Positions 1 through 8,790 of a stretch of 64,000 nt of DNA are shown one piece after another; positions within the stretch are counted from its first letter, which is position 1; every line of letters begins with the position of its first letter. Source of the stretch: Vreelandella olivaria (GTDB lineage: Bacteria > Pseudomonadota > Gammaproteobacteria > Pseudomonadales > Halomonadaceae); contig AP019416.1 in assembly GCA_004295565.1 (NCBI GenBank), forward strand, positions 3,782,001 to 3,846,000. Reading direction: 5' to 3'. The notes beneath the pieces are model-generated. The model ran no database searches. It was not told the origin of the DNA and worked only from the letters and a program-made list of their open reading frames with translations. The position numbers were made by a program, and so were the translations under genes.

Positions 1-49
1 TACATCCTTCAAAGCAATCTTTTGCCTTTAATTGTATGGATACAATAAA

Positions 50-654
50 ATGAACAGTGAATGGTTAATCCTTGGTCCGGCCGCGCTCTATATGATGTCG
101 ATGACCCTTACGCCGGGGCCGAACAACGTTATGCTCACCGCTTCCGGCGCTAACTTCGGTTTTAAGCGCACACTGCCGCACATGTGGGGAATTTTAGGTG
201 GCTGCTTTTTGCTGTTTGCGGGCATAGCGCTGGGCTTGGGGTGCTGTTTGAACGCTACCCGGCGATTCAAACCGCACTACGCTGGGTCGGCAGCGCCTAT
301 TTGCTCTACTTGGCATGGAAAATCGCCAGCGCCCCGCCACCCAATCTTAAGGCGCAGACCCATAGCATCCCCTTTACCTTTTGGCAGGCAGCGGCGTTTC
401 AGTTCGCCAATCCAAAAGCGTGGGTGATGGGGCTGGCGTTGATGGCAGGTTTTCTACCCGAAAGCGGCCAACCGGTATTTAATGCGCTGCTACTGGCTGG
501 TTTTGCAGAAGTGGTAGCCCTGCCCTGCATTGCCTTATGGGCAGCCTTTGGCACGGCCATTGGGCAGTGGATCAAAAGCGACGGCGCATGGCGGGCGTTC
601 AATATTACTATGGGCGTGTTGACCGCCGCCTGCGTCGTGCTGATTTTGGGATGA
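50..654 (+). CDS. LysE/RhtB family amino-acid exporter (frameshifted)
   Basis: Inner-membrane exporter of the LysE/RhtB family, which pumps amino acids or derivatives out of the cell. The N-terminus carries the family signature TPGPNN (residues ~23-28) followed by a hydrophobic segment. The middle has the typical QFANPKAW motif and the C-terminus is hydrophobic to its stop at 652-654. The reading frame shifts near 235-245 in a G-rich stretch; the two halves join into a protein of about 200 aa, the usual family length. The start ATG at 50 gives MNSEW and avoids an upstream in-frame ATG at 32. The substrate cannot be told from sequence. Confidence 0.85.
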
Positions 655-671
655 TAAAACGTCAACAGGCC

Positions 672-1043
672 CTAGCCGCAGCGCAGATCTTCAACCATAT
701 CCTGATCGTCAAGATGCACATTTAAGCGGTTCGGGCGGTGATCCATGGTGGCCATATCACCAGGGCGAAGTACGCGCACTTGTCGCGCGCCGCTGTCGCT
801 TTGTAACTGCGCAACGTGCGCCTCATCGAAGGGCTCACCGATAGCCGATTGGATAGCGTCTAGATCACAGCTGGCGGCTTGCTCATCACTAGCGCCACTC
901 GACCCCACCGTTGGCGGCGGTGGCGCAGCGTCTACGTCATCGTTGGCAGGAGAAATTGGCATTTGCGAGTTAACACAGGCCGTTAACAACAGCGCACAGG
1001 CGCTCACAGCGGCAAACTTGACCAAAGAAGTACAGGGTTTCAT
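672..1043 (-). CDS. I78-family peptidase inhibitor lipoprotein
   Basis: Small secreted lipoprotein of about 123 aa. The ATG at 1043 is preceded by a GGAG-type ribosome site and opens a signal peptide ending in the lipobox LLTAC (Cys ~22). After a Pro/Asp-rich linker comes the I78 inhibitor domain, with a conserved pattern of VRVLRPGD, TMDHRPNRLNV and a terminal CG. I78 proteins are serine-peptidase inhibitors; placement in the periplasm or outer membrane is inferred from the lipobox. An in-frame start 16 codons upstream would spoil the signal peptide. The frame is intact. The gene lies downstream of the entericidin-like gene on the same strand, separated by a terminator hairpin. Confidence 0.85.
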   Translation of the reverse strand: MKPCTSLVKFAAVSACALLLTACVNSQMPISPANDDVDAAPPPPTVGSSGASDEQAASCDLDAIQSAIGEPFDEAHVAQLQSDSGARQVRVLRPGDMATMDHRPNRLNVHLDDQDMVEDLRCG

Positions 1044-1087
1044 CCTTGAATCTCCAAAAGGTAGGTTATAAGAGTACTCTTTAAAAC

Positions 1088-1117
1088 CCACGGGCCAGGC
1101 GCTAGCCTGGCCCGTGG
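1088..1117 (-). terminator. rho-independent terminator after entericidin-like gene
   Basis: A perfect 13-bp stem (1088-1100 with 1105-1117) closes a GCTA loop. On the minus strand the stem is followed by GTTTTAAAG. It sits just downstream of the entericidin-like gene. Confidence 0.8.
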
Positions 1118-1149
1118 ATATTGCTACATTAAAACGCAGTCTTGCCTAT

Positions 1150-1281
1150 TTATTCAGCTGCATCTTGAACGGCTTTACCGCCCTCTTGCACATCCTGGCC
1201 AGCGCCAGCGATGGTATTGCAACCAGTTAGAACACCCGCCGTCATCAGCAGCATAAAGCTCATGGCCAATAATTTTTTCAT
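1150..1281 (-). CDS. entericidin A/B family lipoprotein, 43 aa
   Basis: This 43-residue protein was too short for a length-filtered search and was found by reading the strand. A strong AAGGAG site precedes ATG at 1281. The protein starts MKKLLAMSFMLLMTAG and has the lipobox VLTGC (Cys 21), followed by NTIAGAGQDVQEGGKAVQDAAE. That mature part is typical of entericidin-type peptides (Cys-Asn-Thr..Gly.G.D....G). Entericidins are cell-envelope lipoproteins; in E. coli EcnB is a stress-induced toxic lipoprotein and EcnA its partner. Only one member is present here, so an actual toxin/antidote role is not supported. Confidence 0.85.
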   Translation of the reverse strand: MKKLLAMSFMLLMTAGVLTGCNTIAGAGQDVQEGGKAVQDAAE

Positions 1282-1317
1282 TTTCCGTTCTCCTTAACGA
1301 GTCATTCAACATCGGGA

Positions 1318-1357
1318 AACTCCACTGGCAAGGTAATTTGCCACTTGGGAGTTTTTT
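1318..1357 (+). terminator. orphan plus-strand hairpin with U-tract
   Basis: Arms AACTCC-AC-TGGCAA (1318-1331) and TTGCCA-CTTG-GGAGTT (1338-1353) are followed by a run of T to 1357. It looks like an intrinsic terminator on the plus strand, but no plus-strand protein gene lies between 654 and here. Confidence 0.45.
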
Positions 1358-1455
1358 CAGGGTAACAGCGTTTTGGCAATTGCGCTCACTTTCCCTACTT
1401 CACTTCGCGGCGACTATACTAGCCATTACCAAAACCACTGCCTGGAGCCTAGCAT

Positions 1456-1874
1456 TTGATCAATTTCGAGCTAGATGAACGTCTTGCCGCCGACACCTTT
1501 CCCATCGCAGACTTACCGCTAAGCCGCGCGCTGCTAATGAATGACGCGCGCTACCCTTGGGTGATTCTGGTGCCGCGCCACGCTTCTATTAGCGAAGTAT
1601 TCGAGCTTTCTGCCGACGACCAGCAGCAGCTATGGCGTGAAGCCACTCAGCTAGGCGACGCAATGAAAACAGCCCTGGGGGAGACAAAGTCAATATTGCT
1701 TCGCTAGGCAATGTGGTTAGCCAGCTGCATGTGCATGTGGTGCTTAGACACCACGGCGATGCCACCTGGCCTGCCCCGGTATGGGGCAATGGCTCACCCG
1801 AACCCTACGATCTGGATGGCCAGGCGCAGTTACGGGATCAACTGCTGGCACTTATTCATGGCCTCAATGTATAG
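1456..1874 (+). CDS. HIT-domain nucleotide hydrolase/transferase (frameshifted)
   Basis: Member of the histidine-triad superfamily, small cytoplasmic nucleotide hydrolases or transferases. The start is TTG at 1456, preceded by GGAG at 1444-1447 (cctGGAGcctagca); the residues [13 protein letters not shown] are the usual N-terminus. The triad-like motif reads [14 protein letters not shown] near residue 90, with Gln in place of the first His, as in the HIT subfamily close to diadenosine-polyphosphate hydrolases. WPAPVWG follows. The frame shifts near 1680-1690 in a GGGGG run; both halves then give about 140 aa ending at TAG 1872-1874. The exact nucleotide substrate is unknown. Confidence 0.8.
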
Positions 1875-1889
1875 CCTACCGCTACCCCG

Positions 1890-2908
1890 TTAATGGGTGA
1901 CCTTGCCGAGCAGGCGGCTCGTTGAGCAGGGGCCCACTGGCAGGCTGGGTAACCCCGCAATGCTAAGGGAGGTGCCCAACACCACGATCAACGCACCGCC
2001 GGCTAAGGCTACCCAGCCGGTGGCTTTTGCACGCCACGCTGGCTGCGCTGCTGCTTGGATAAGCGTTGCTGTGCCCAACCGCGGGCAAAATGCTCGCCAG
2101 CGCAAGCGCTGACACCGTTATCCCAGTGCCGATCGACATGGCCACGACCGAGGCCACGCCCACCTCAAACTGCCCCAGCAAGCTGGCCGCGCCGACCATC
2201 AGCACGGCACCGCTACAGGGGCGCATACCAATGGCACCGACCGTCATCACCGCTGTCCGCCAATCCAACGCCTGCTGCGGTTCAATATGGTGCGCACCAC
2301 CGCAGCAGTGACTGTGATCATGGTCGTGGCTGTGTGCGTGGTGTTGATGCTGTTCCTCGCCTGGGCCGTGGAGTGGATAATTCGCTCTGGCTGGTAGGCT
2401 CGCCGCAGTTGCTTTACGGCTCGCCAACATAGCCACGCCCCCAAGGCCGCCACCAGCAAAAACTGGCCTGCTCCACCCAGACAACGCTACCCATGGCTTG
2501 CCGAGTCACCCAACCCAAGCCATACACCAACACCACGACTAGCACGATGGCGGTCACCCCTTGCAATAAGGAGGCGGCAAACGACAGCCCCAGAGCACGC
2601 TTGACCGCACCGCCATGGGTGGCTAGGTAAGTCGCCAATACGGCTTTGCCGTGCCCCGGCCCGGCGGCATGAAAAATACCGTAAGCGAAGCTAAGGCCCA
2701 GCAGGCTCACCCATGTCATCAGGGTAGGGGTACGCGACAATTCGGTAATTGCCAGCGTTAGCGAACGGTGTAGATCGCGCTGCCACCCGAGTAGCTGATA
2801 GCTCACGCTCTGAAATCCGCCTTGCCAAGCGATGATAAGCACGACTGCGACGAACAGCAGACCCAGCATTAACCCTAGGTGTCGTTTAAAGGGCCGTGTT
2901 AATGACAT
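1890..2908 (-). CDS. NicO/RcnA-type nickel-cobalt transporter (frameshifted)
   Basis: Polytopic inner-membrane protein of the HupN/NicO-RcnA class, transporting Ni2+/Co2+ or related metals. ATG at 2908 follows GGAGCGGTAAG and gives MSLTRPFKRH plus a transmembrane helix. Family motifs are HAAGPGHGKAVLATYL (~residues 85-100), a cytoplasmic His-rich loop (many His between ~180 and 205, with CCGG) and GMRPCSGAVLMV. The C-terminus is a final helix ending at 1890. Frameshifts fall near 2430-2460 and ~2095. It is downstream of a DUF1007 gene on the same strand, a common pairing for metal uptake or efflux. Direction of transport is not decided by sequence. Confidence 0.8.
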
Positions 2909-2998
2909 CTTACCGCTCCACCGCAAAATTGTTACAAAGTAACATAAACACAGTTATAGTCGATAGGTTGAGCATGACCAGCACACTTTAAATAACGC

Positions 2999-3655
2999 CT
3001 AGCGGCAATCAACTTGGCCAGTTTCAGCAAAATAGCGTCCCAAGCCTGGCTCACCGCTCTCATCCTTATCGAGCAGCGCCGCTTGCATCACCATGTCAGG
3101 GTCTGGATCAGCAGGCAGGATAGACAACTCGCAGGCAGGATCACCGTGGAGTATCAGCGCATCATCCTGGGGTTGGCCGTCCTCCTCCTCGTGTACCACC
3201 TCGATATAGTAAGTGGGGTCAAACACCTGGTAGCTAAGCAGAGCGTCTGTCAGCGGCTGAGGCGTCTCCAGCGGCAGGATAAACATAAAGATGAGTCGTC
3301 CATCGCGCTCCATGGCGGTATATTCGCTTACCTCGCCTAACGCCTGGCGCTCACCGTTAATCTTCACTTCGGTTAAATAGTGCTGCGCGGCGAGATTATC
3401 GCGAATCTCTGCCAAGCTGATCCAGGCCCTCCTCCAAACTGGCGTTTTCCACCTGTTGCAGCTCTTCAAAACCACCAGACTGTAGAAAGGATCCATCCGC
3501 CAGGTTTGATGCAGGCCACTGACCACGCCTTGATCATCGGTGATGACCCGTACACTCAAGTCAATCCAGCCATGAGGATGGGCACGGGCATCAGGGCTGA
3601 CCACAAAGCTGCTCATGGCCAAGCAAACGGCAACGGCGCTCCCGGCCCACTTCAT
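2999..3655 (-). CDS. DUF1007 family periplasmic protein
   Basis: Secreted protein of 218 aa with a signal peptide (MKWAGSAVAVCLAMSS...ARA) followed at once by HPHGW, the conserved metal-ligand-like start of mature DUF1007 proteins. These are regularly encoded beside NicO-type Ni/Co or Zn transporters and probably bind the metal outside the membrane. The open frame is continuous, but residues ~65-88 read out of register: the alternative frame gives LEELQQVENASLEEG, which fits the family better. Two compensating indels between 3411 and 3475 are therefore likely. The ATG overlaps the stop of the preceding lipoprotein gene (ATGA), so the genes are translationally coupled. Confidence 0.8.
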   Translation of the reverse strand: MKWAGSAVAVCLAMSSFVVSPDARAHPHGWIDLSVRVITDDQGVVSGLHQTWRMDPFYSLVVLKSCNRWKTPVWRRAWISLAEIRDNLAAQHYLTEVKINGERQALGEVSEYTAMERDGRLIFMFILPLETPQPLTDALLSYQVFDPTYYIEVVHEEEDGQPQDDALILHGDPACELSILPADPDPDMVMQAALLDKDESGEPGLGRYFAETGQVDCR

Positions 3656-4010
3656 GGCGCAACACCCAATTTATGCTGCAAGGCGACAAGCCAAGGGTCG
3701 AGCAACCGGGGCGGCAGTGGCTGGCTGCCTCTAAGTGCCGACACGCGCACACGGCTGCCACCCCCTCTTCGCTCACCTGCAGTTGCAAACGGTACTCCGG
3801 CCAGCGGGCAAGCGATGCTTCCGCACGCCCCAACGACAGATCCGCATGGCGCACCACATACCCCTGCTCCACCATCAGCTCGACCGCATCGCGAAACGTC
3901 TCTTCTGGAGAGGTAGCATAAACCAGTTCACGGGGCTCTAAAGGCGTCGTCGTCGCGCAGCCAGCCAGCCCTCCCAATAGCCCTACTAAGAACCAGTGGC
4001 GGATTTTCAT
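3652..4010 (-). CDS. small lipoprotein of unknown function, metal-transporter operon
   Basis: Lipoprotein with signal MKIRHWFLVGLLGGLAGC (Cys 18). The mature part contains SPEETFRDAVELMVEQGY, resembling the repeat unit seen in the next lipoprotein upstream. After residue ~85 the frame shifts near 3745; the alternative frame runs RVSALRGSQPLPPRLLDPW and ends at TGA 3652-3654, overlapping the ATG of the DUF1007 gene by four bases. About 119 aa. No catalytic motif recognised. Its role is inferred only from position in the lipoprotein-lipoprotein-DUF1007-NicO chain. Confidence 0.65.
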
Positions 4011-4561
4011 AACGGCCTCCCGGTCGTCGCAGGTAGCGTTTGCGCAAAGCGGGTTTGAAAACGCTGGCAGAAATCGTCATTGCTGGCACTGTAGGATTCG
4101 CGCAAGTCGCCCCAGTGATCGAAGCGGCGAATATCACGGGAGATACGAATATGTGCGTCGTCCACCAGTAGCGACACGTTCGACCTCCACCGGCTGTTGG
4201 CCTACACCACCGCCAAAACCACCCCTATACCGAACCCTATCCCGGCACCCCGGCCTACGCCCAAACCACCAAATAGGCGCATCCCATGCCCATAACCGAA
4301 GGCATCATCGTAAGGGTCGTAATAGCCGTGTAGCGGACGTTCGCGGCTGGCGCTGATCAACCCCAAGGTGGTATCGGTAGAGTTCAGGGTAAAGCCCCAC
4401 TCGGTGAGCACATCAACGCTGGTTTCCAGCGCCTGCTCATGGGCGGCGGGGAAGTAGCACGAAGCCGCAGGCGCGGGTTCTGCTTGAGGCAGGCGATCAG
4501 GGACTACCTGACAGCCAGCAAGTGCAAGCAGACAGGTTAAGCTTATGGGTATCGACTTCAT
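4007..4561 (-). CDS. lipoprotein with glycine-rich segment, metal-transporter operon (frameshifted)
   Basis: Lipoprotein with signal MKSIPISLTCLLALAGC (Cys 17), then an HEQALETSVDVLTEWGF segment similar in kind to the neighbouring lipoprotein. A YDPYDDAFGYGHGMRLFGG stretch and a Gly-rich hydrophobic run follow. Beyond ~4205 the frame changes twice (near 4205 and 4172); the restored C-terminus reads VDDAHIRISRDIRRFDHWG and ends at TGA 4007-4009 overlapping the next ATG. About 185 aa. Probably a DUF2242-like outer-envelope lipoprotein, but that family name is from memory of similar architecture and is not certain. Confidence 0.6.
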
Positions 4562-4694
4562 GTTAGATCCTTTAACGGACGAGGCCGCTGGTTCGGCGCA
4601 GGCTAGCGCGCTAAGCTCCCAAAGGTGGTCATACTTAACTGATACTGTAATGAAGACACCGTATTGAAGACACTATTTTGCGGAGATCGTGCTA

Positions 4695-5825
4695 ATGAAT
4701 GTGTTGCTTTGCCCCGACAGCTTCAAAGATGCACTCAGCGCCCAAGACGCCGCTGCCGCCATGGCGCGGGTGTACAGCGCGCCGCACCTCAGACACATGT
4801 TCAGGTTTGCCCGTTGGCTGACGGCGGCGAAGGCAGCTTGGATGCGCTGATCGCCGCCACTGGCGCCGAGCGTCTCCTGCTAGAGGTTCACGATGCCCTG
4901 GGACGAGCTCGCCAAGCAGCCTGGGGCTGGCTGAGCGACCAGCGTACCGCGTTTATTGAGCTGGCAGAAGCCAGTGGCTTACAGCACCTTGAGGCCGATG
5001 AGCGCACTGCGCTGCACACCTCCACATTCGGGGTGGGCGAACTGCTGCTGGCGGCACTGGATCAGGGTGCTGAGAAAGCGCTGCTACTGCTTGGTGGCAG
5101 CGCGACCAATGACGGCGGTGCGGGCATGCTCCAGGCGCTGGGCGCACGCTTCTTAGATCAAAACGGGGAACCGCTGCCCCCTGGCGGCGCGGCGCTTAAC
5201 CGACTAGCTCGCTTAGAACTCGAAGGGCTAGACCCGCGGTTAGCCAAGCTCAGCCTGGAAGCCGCCGTTGATGTGGATAACCCCTGCTGGGCGAGCGGGG
5301 CGCCAGCGCGGTATTTGGCCCACAAAAGGCGCATCCCCGGAGGAAGTGGAGCAGTTGGATCGTGCGCTGGGCCACTTCGCCGATATCAGCGCCCATGTAT
5401 TAGATGATGATTACCGCACCCTACCGGGCGCTGGTGCCGCTGGCGGTATGGGGTTTGCAGCCAAGGCCTTTCTTAATGCCACCCTGAAGCCCGGTATTGA
5501 GATGATTATGCAGCAGGCCGATATGAGCACACTCTTGGCCAAAGCCGACTTGGTGATCACCGGTGAAGGGCGTCTGGATGGCCAAAGCTTGTCCGGCAAA
5601 ACCCCGATTGGCGTCTCCCGTGCCGCCCAACGCCTCCACAAACCCGTTATTGTGCTGGCGGGCAGCCTGGGCGATGGCTGGCAGGCCTGCTTTGACGAGG
5701 GTGTCACGGCAGCGTTTGCGCTGGCCGATGGCCCCATGTCCTTAACCGATGCCCTGCCGCGCACCGCTGAACTTCTGGAAGCACGCTGCGAAAGCCTGTT
5801 GCGGCTGTGGGTGCATAGCCCTTGA
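4695..5825 (+). CDS. glycerate kinase, GlxK/GarK type (frameshifted)
   Basis: Glycerate kinase type 1, phosphorylating D-glycerate with ATP to phosphoglycerate in the glyoxylate/glycerate route. ATG at 4695 gives MNVLLCPDSFKDALSA, the standard family start. Further family blocks are PLADGGEGSLDAL, GGSATNDGGAGMLQALGA, GAGAAGGMGFAAKAFL, VITGEGRLDGQSLSGKTPIGV and VIVLAGSLGD. The frame shifts near 4760, 5287 and 5330; all pieces join to about 375 aa, normal for the family. The neighbours (metal transporter, Dps) are not pathway-related. The stop lies at the start of a short tandem repeat. Confidence 0.88.
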
Positions 5826-5856
5826 AACAAGCCTTGAAACAAGCCCTTGAAAAAAG
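5820..5856. repeat. triple 12-13 bp tandem repeat at glycerate kinase stop
   Basis: CCTTGAAACAAG at 5820-5831 and 5832-5843, then a variant CCCTTGAAAAAAG at 5844-5856. The first copy contains the TGA stop. Confidence 0.8.
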
Positions 5857-6065
5857 CCTACGTCGCCAGCATCTAACAAAGTAGTCAAAGGATAGCGGCA
5901 ACGTTGTAATGTCATAGCGCTGATGTACAAATGCTGATGCCGAAACGCTATGGCAGCGATGCAAAAACTTGTTTTGCAGCGCCGCAAAGACGCCCTATTC
6001 TGGAAGCATGAATTCACCGCCGCCTACCGTGGACAAACACGGTGGCATACATGAGGAAGCAGGAT

Positions 6066-6540
6066 ATGACGGATACCAATAGCATTGGCCTACACGAAGG
6101 CAGCGCTAGTCAGCTCGCCGAAAAGCTCAACCACCTGCTGGCCAACTACCAAATTTTCTACATGAACGTGCGCGGCTACCACTGGAATGTTCGTGGTAAC
6201 GATTTTTCGAGCTGCACGCCAAGTTTGAAGAGTTCTATACCGACCTGCTGACCAAAGTAGACGAGGTTGCCGAACGTATCCTGACCCTGGGTCACAAGCC
6301 GGTACACGCTTACAGTGACTACGTGAAACTCTCAAGTATTCAGGAAGATAAAGACGTTCACGACGGCACTACCTGTGTCAAAGGTGTGCTCAAAGGGTAC
6401 CAAACGATTATTGAGTTGCAGCGTGAACTGCTGTCGCTCGCCTCTGACGCCGACGATGAAGGCACCGCCGCACAAGCCGGTGACTATATCCGTGAACAGG
6501 AAAAACCATCTGGATGCTCAACGCCTACTTGAGCAAATAG
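6066..6540 (+). CDS. dps: Dps family DNA-protection/ferritin-like protein (frameshifted)
   Basis: Dps-type dodecameric mini-ferritin that oxidises and stores Fe2+ and protects DNA. ATG at 6066 follows an AGGA site (gcAGGAtATG). Conserved ferroxidase blocks are NVRGYHWNVRG and, in the shifted frame, FFELHAKFEEFYTDLLTKVDEVAERIL; residues DDEGTAAQAGDYI and WMLNAYL complete the four-helix fold. Frameshifts near 6205 and 6505 restore a protein of about 158 aa, the normal length. A strong terminator follows. A possible weak promoter lies around 5970-6001, but the spacing is not convincing. Confidence 0.87.
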
Positions 6541-6572
6541 GCGTTTAAAAAGTTTTTAGTCATCCTGACGTC

Positions 6573-6600
6573 AAACGGCACCCATTTTGGGTGCCGTTTT
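6573..6600 (+). terminator. rho-independent terminator after dps
   Basis: A 12-bp stem, AAACGGCACCCA (6573-6584) with TGGGTGCCGTTT (6588-6599), TTT loop, A- and T-flanked. It can work for dps and also for pepD arriving from the other side. Confidence 0.85.
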
Positions 6601-6628
6601 CGTTGCGCTTATCGATTGAAAACGCGGA

Positions 6629-8094
6629 TTAACGTTGCGTCGCGAGATCCTCGATCAACGCCCGCAGCAGCGTCCAGAACTCTTCCACCGAGGCTAACTC
6701 CACCCGCTCATCCGGTGAGTGGGCGCCGCGAATCAGCGGCCCAAAAGAGATCATATCCAAATGCGGATATTTGCTACCAAGAATGCCGCACTCCAGCCCG
6801 GCGTGGATAACCTTCACCTCCGGCTCACGTCCCAGCAGCGCCGCATGGCGGGCATTAAAGGTCGCCAATAGCTCGCCATTTGGATTAGGCGCCCAGCCTG
6901 GGTAACCGTTTTCGACTTTCACCCGTGCGCCAATCAATCCAAACAGTGCTTGAAAGCGATCCGCCATGGCGACCACCGCACTGTCGTGCAGCGAACGAAC
7001 CAGCGCGCAGAGGTGCAGCCGCCCATTCTCCAGGCTTAGCACGCCCAGGTTATTGGAGGTTTCGACCACGCCCGGCACATCGGCGCTCATCCGCTCGACC
7101 CCACAGGGGGCAGCGTGGAGTGCTGCCAACAGCATAACGCTGGCGTCCAAGGTTAGCGGCTCGGCTTCGGGCACCTCGGTTAGGCGTTGAACGCTGATAC
7201 TCAGACCACTATCACCACTGCCCAATTCTCTTAGCAGAATCGGTTCCAGCCCCGCAATAGCCACCATGGCGGCGTCGACTTCATCGGCAGGCAGCGCCAC
7301 CTGGGCAAAGGCTTCCCGAGGGATGGCATTGCGTAAGGTACCGCCGTGGTAGCTAATCAAGCGCGCGTCAAACGCTTCCAAGGAGCGCAAAACTCGAACC
7401 AATAACCGGTTGGCATTTCCCAGCGGTTTATGGATATCCGCGCCGGAGTGGCCACCCTTCAGGCCGGTCAAGGCGATCTCGATCACTTGCTCGTGATCAC
7501 CAGCGGCGGCGCTGGGCAACTGGGCATCCACTTCAACGTCGGCACCGCCCGCGCAGCCAATATAGACCTGGCCCCGATCTTCGCTGTCCAGGTTGAGCAG
7601 CAGCGAGCCTTCCAGCCAGTTCTCCGCCAGGTTCAGCGCACCGCCCATGGAGGTCTCTTCCTCCAGGGTGAAGAGTGCTTCCAGGGGCCCGTGGCGTAAA
7701 TCAGGGTCTTCCAGCACGGCAAGAATGGCCGCCACGCCCAGCCCGTTATCTGCACCCAGGGTAGTGCCATCAGCGTGTAGCCAGCCGTCAGCCACATAAG
7801 TGCTGATTGGATCGCGGGTAAAATCGTGGGCGTGACCGCTATTGGCCTGGGCGACCATATCCAGGTGGCCCTGGAGTACCACCCCGGGGCCTGTTCACAG
7901 CCTGAGGATGCCGGTTTACGTAGGCGTAAATTACCGAAGCTATCGCGGTCATGGGCGAGGCCTTGGGCATCGGCCCAGCTTTCGAGGATAGCGACGAGTG
8001 CCGCCTCATGCCCGGAGGGACGCGGCGTGTTACATAGCGTTCGAAAGTGGCGCCAAACCAATGAGGGCTCAAGCGCGTCAAGATGTGCGTTCAT
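6629..8094 (-). CDS. pepD: aminoacyl-histidine dipeptidase PepD (frameshifted)
   Basis: Cytosolic Zn-dependent dipeptidase (carnosinase-type, M20 family) cleaving Xaa-His dipeptides. The N-terminal part shows TPRPSGHE; metal ligands lie in LQGHLDMV, ADNGLGVA, LFTLEEETSMGGA and near the end RGAHSPDE. One frameshift near 7880 joins the parts into about 488 aa, as expected for PepD. ATG at 8094 is preceded by GAGGTAATGTG; a GTG at 8097 is the alternative start. The 5' end abuts the mobile element, which may have displaced the native promoter (see the findings on tmcA). Confidence 0.88.
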
Positions 8095-8115
8095 CACATT
8101 ACCTCATCTTGTAAC

Positions 8116-8129
8116 ATGTTATATAACAT
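8116..8129. promoter_or_regulatory. palindromic dyad at left end of element
   Basis: Perfect 14-bp palindrome ATGTTATATAACAT, containing GTTAT..ATAAC, ten bases inside the left copy of TTACCTCA. Candidate recombinase- or TnpC-binding site. Confidence 0.4.
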
Positions 8130-8179
8130 AAGCTATTAATTTATTTAATAAAAATACTAAGTAACAGTTTTATGATTTT

Positions 8180-8598
8180 TCAAGGAAAAATCGACAACAT
8201 TTTGTTCTCAGCGATAGCTCGCAGACGCTGATTCTCCGCTATGAGTGAGGCCATTTCAGAAGCCATGTCCCGACTAAGTTCGCGGGCGTGAATGTGCTCC
8301 TGTCTAAGTTCGGTAAACTTGGCTCTCAGCTCTTTGAGCTCGATATTTTTTCATCCCGTTGCGTCCGAGCAGCCTTATTTCCAGACTCCCGTATACGCTC
8401 TGCGAGTCCAGGGTGATTGTTGTGAATGGTTGCTCGGCTGACCCCGGCTTCCTCAGCCACGGACTGGATACTGAGCTTACGCCCCGGCTTGATCACCTTA
8501 GGGCGGCCTTGTTCAATACGCACAATGGCTTGGCGTATGGCCTTTCCAGTCAATTCACCCCGAGTAGGGGGTTGGTAAGTGTCTTCAGTTTGCGACAT
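8180..8598 (-). CDS. TnpC-like (DUF6262-type) DNA-binding protein of the element (frameshifted)
   Basis: About 139 aa. The N-terminal half contains a helix-turn-helix, SIQSVAEEAGVSRATIHNNHP (residues ~43-63). The C-terminal half, reached by a frameshift near 8345 in an A/T run, is a coiled coil (IELKELRAKFTELRQEH ... LIAENQRLRAIAENK) ending at TGA 8180-8182. HTH plus coiled coil at this size, beside tyrosine recombinases, matches TnpC of Tn554, which influences integration orientation and efficiency. It is separated from the recombinases by the cargo gene. Family assignment comes from architecture and context. Confidence 0.65.
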
Positions 8599-8640
8599 GG
8601 GCCAGATTCTCTCCAGTTGCCCCTAGTGTAAGCTTATCAA

Positions 8641-8655
8641 GTTATACGATATAAC
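8641..8655. promoter_or_regulatory. dyad upstream of TnpC-like gene
   Basis: GTTAT-ACGAT-ATAAC, a 5-bp inverted repeat of the same GTTAT/ATAAC type as at the element ends, about 43 bp before the TnpC-like start. Possible operator or recombinase-binding site. Confidence 0.35.
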
Positions 8656-8713
8656 GTTTTAAAAAAAGCTGGGCAAAAGTAATTTTAGTAAGCTGTGTTC
8701 GTAAATATGCATT

Positions 8714-8735
8714 AAATGTAATAATATTTACATTT
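8714..8735. terminator. AT-rich hairpin downstream of cargo gene
   Basis: AAATGTAA (8714-8721) and TTACATTT (8728-8735) around TAATAT, 56 bp past the stop of the SIR2-NTPase gene. It has no proper U-tract, so termination is uncertain. The rest of 8599-8790 is AT-rich and shows no gene. Confidence 0.3.
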
Positions 8736-8790
8736 GTCCTTACCAACTGCATTCTTAAACATATAGTCTTGGTATTGCTAAATACATTAC

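Noticed and set aside
2055-2432. 125-aa plus-strand ORF over the NicO gene
   Set aside because: Antisense to the His-rich loop and helices of the transporter; His codons read backwards give the Pro/Arg-rich shadow.
4664-4697. Upstream ATG at 4664 for glycerate kinase
   Set aside because: It is in a different frame from MNVLLCPDSFKDALSA, which is the family N-terminus starting at 4695.
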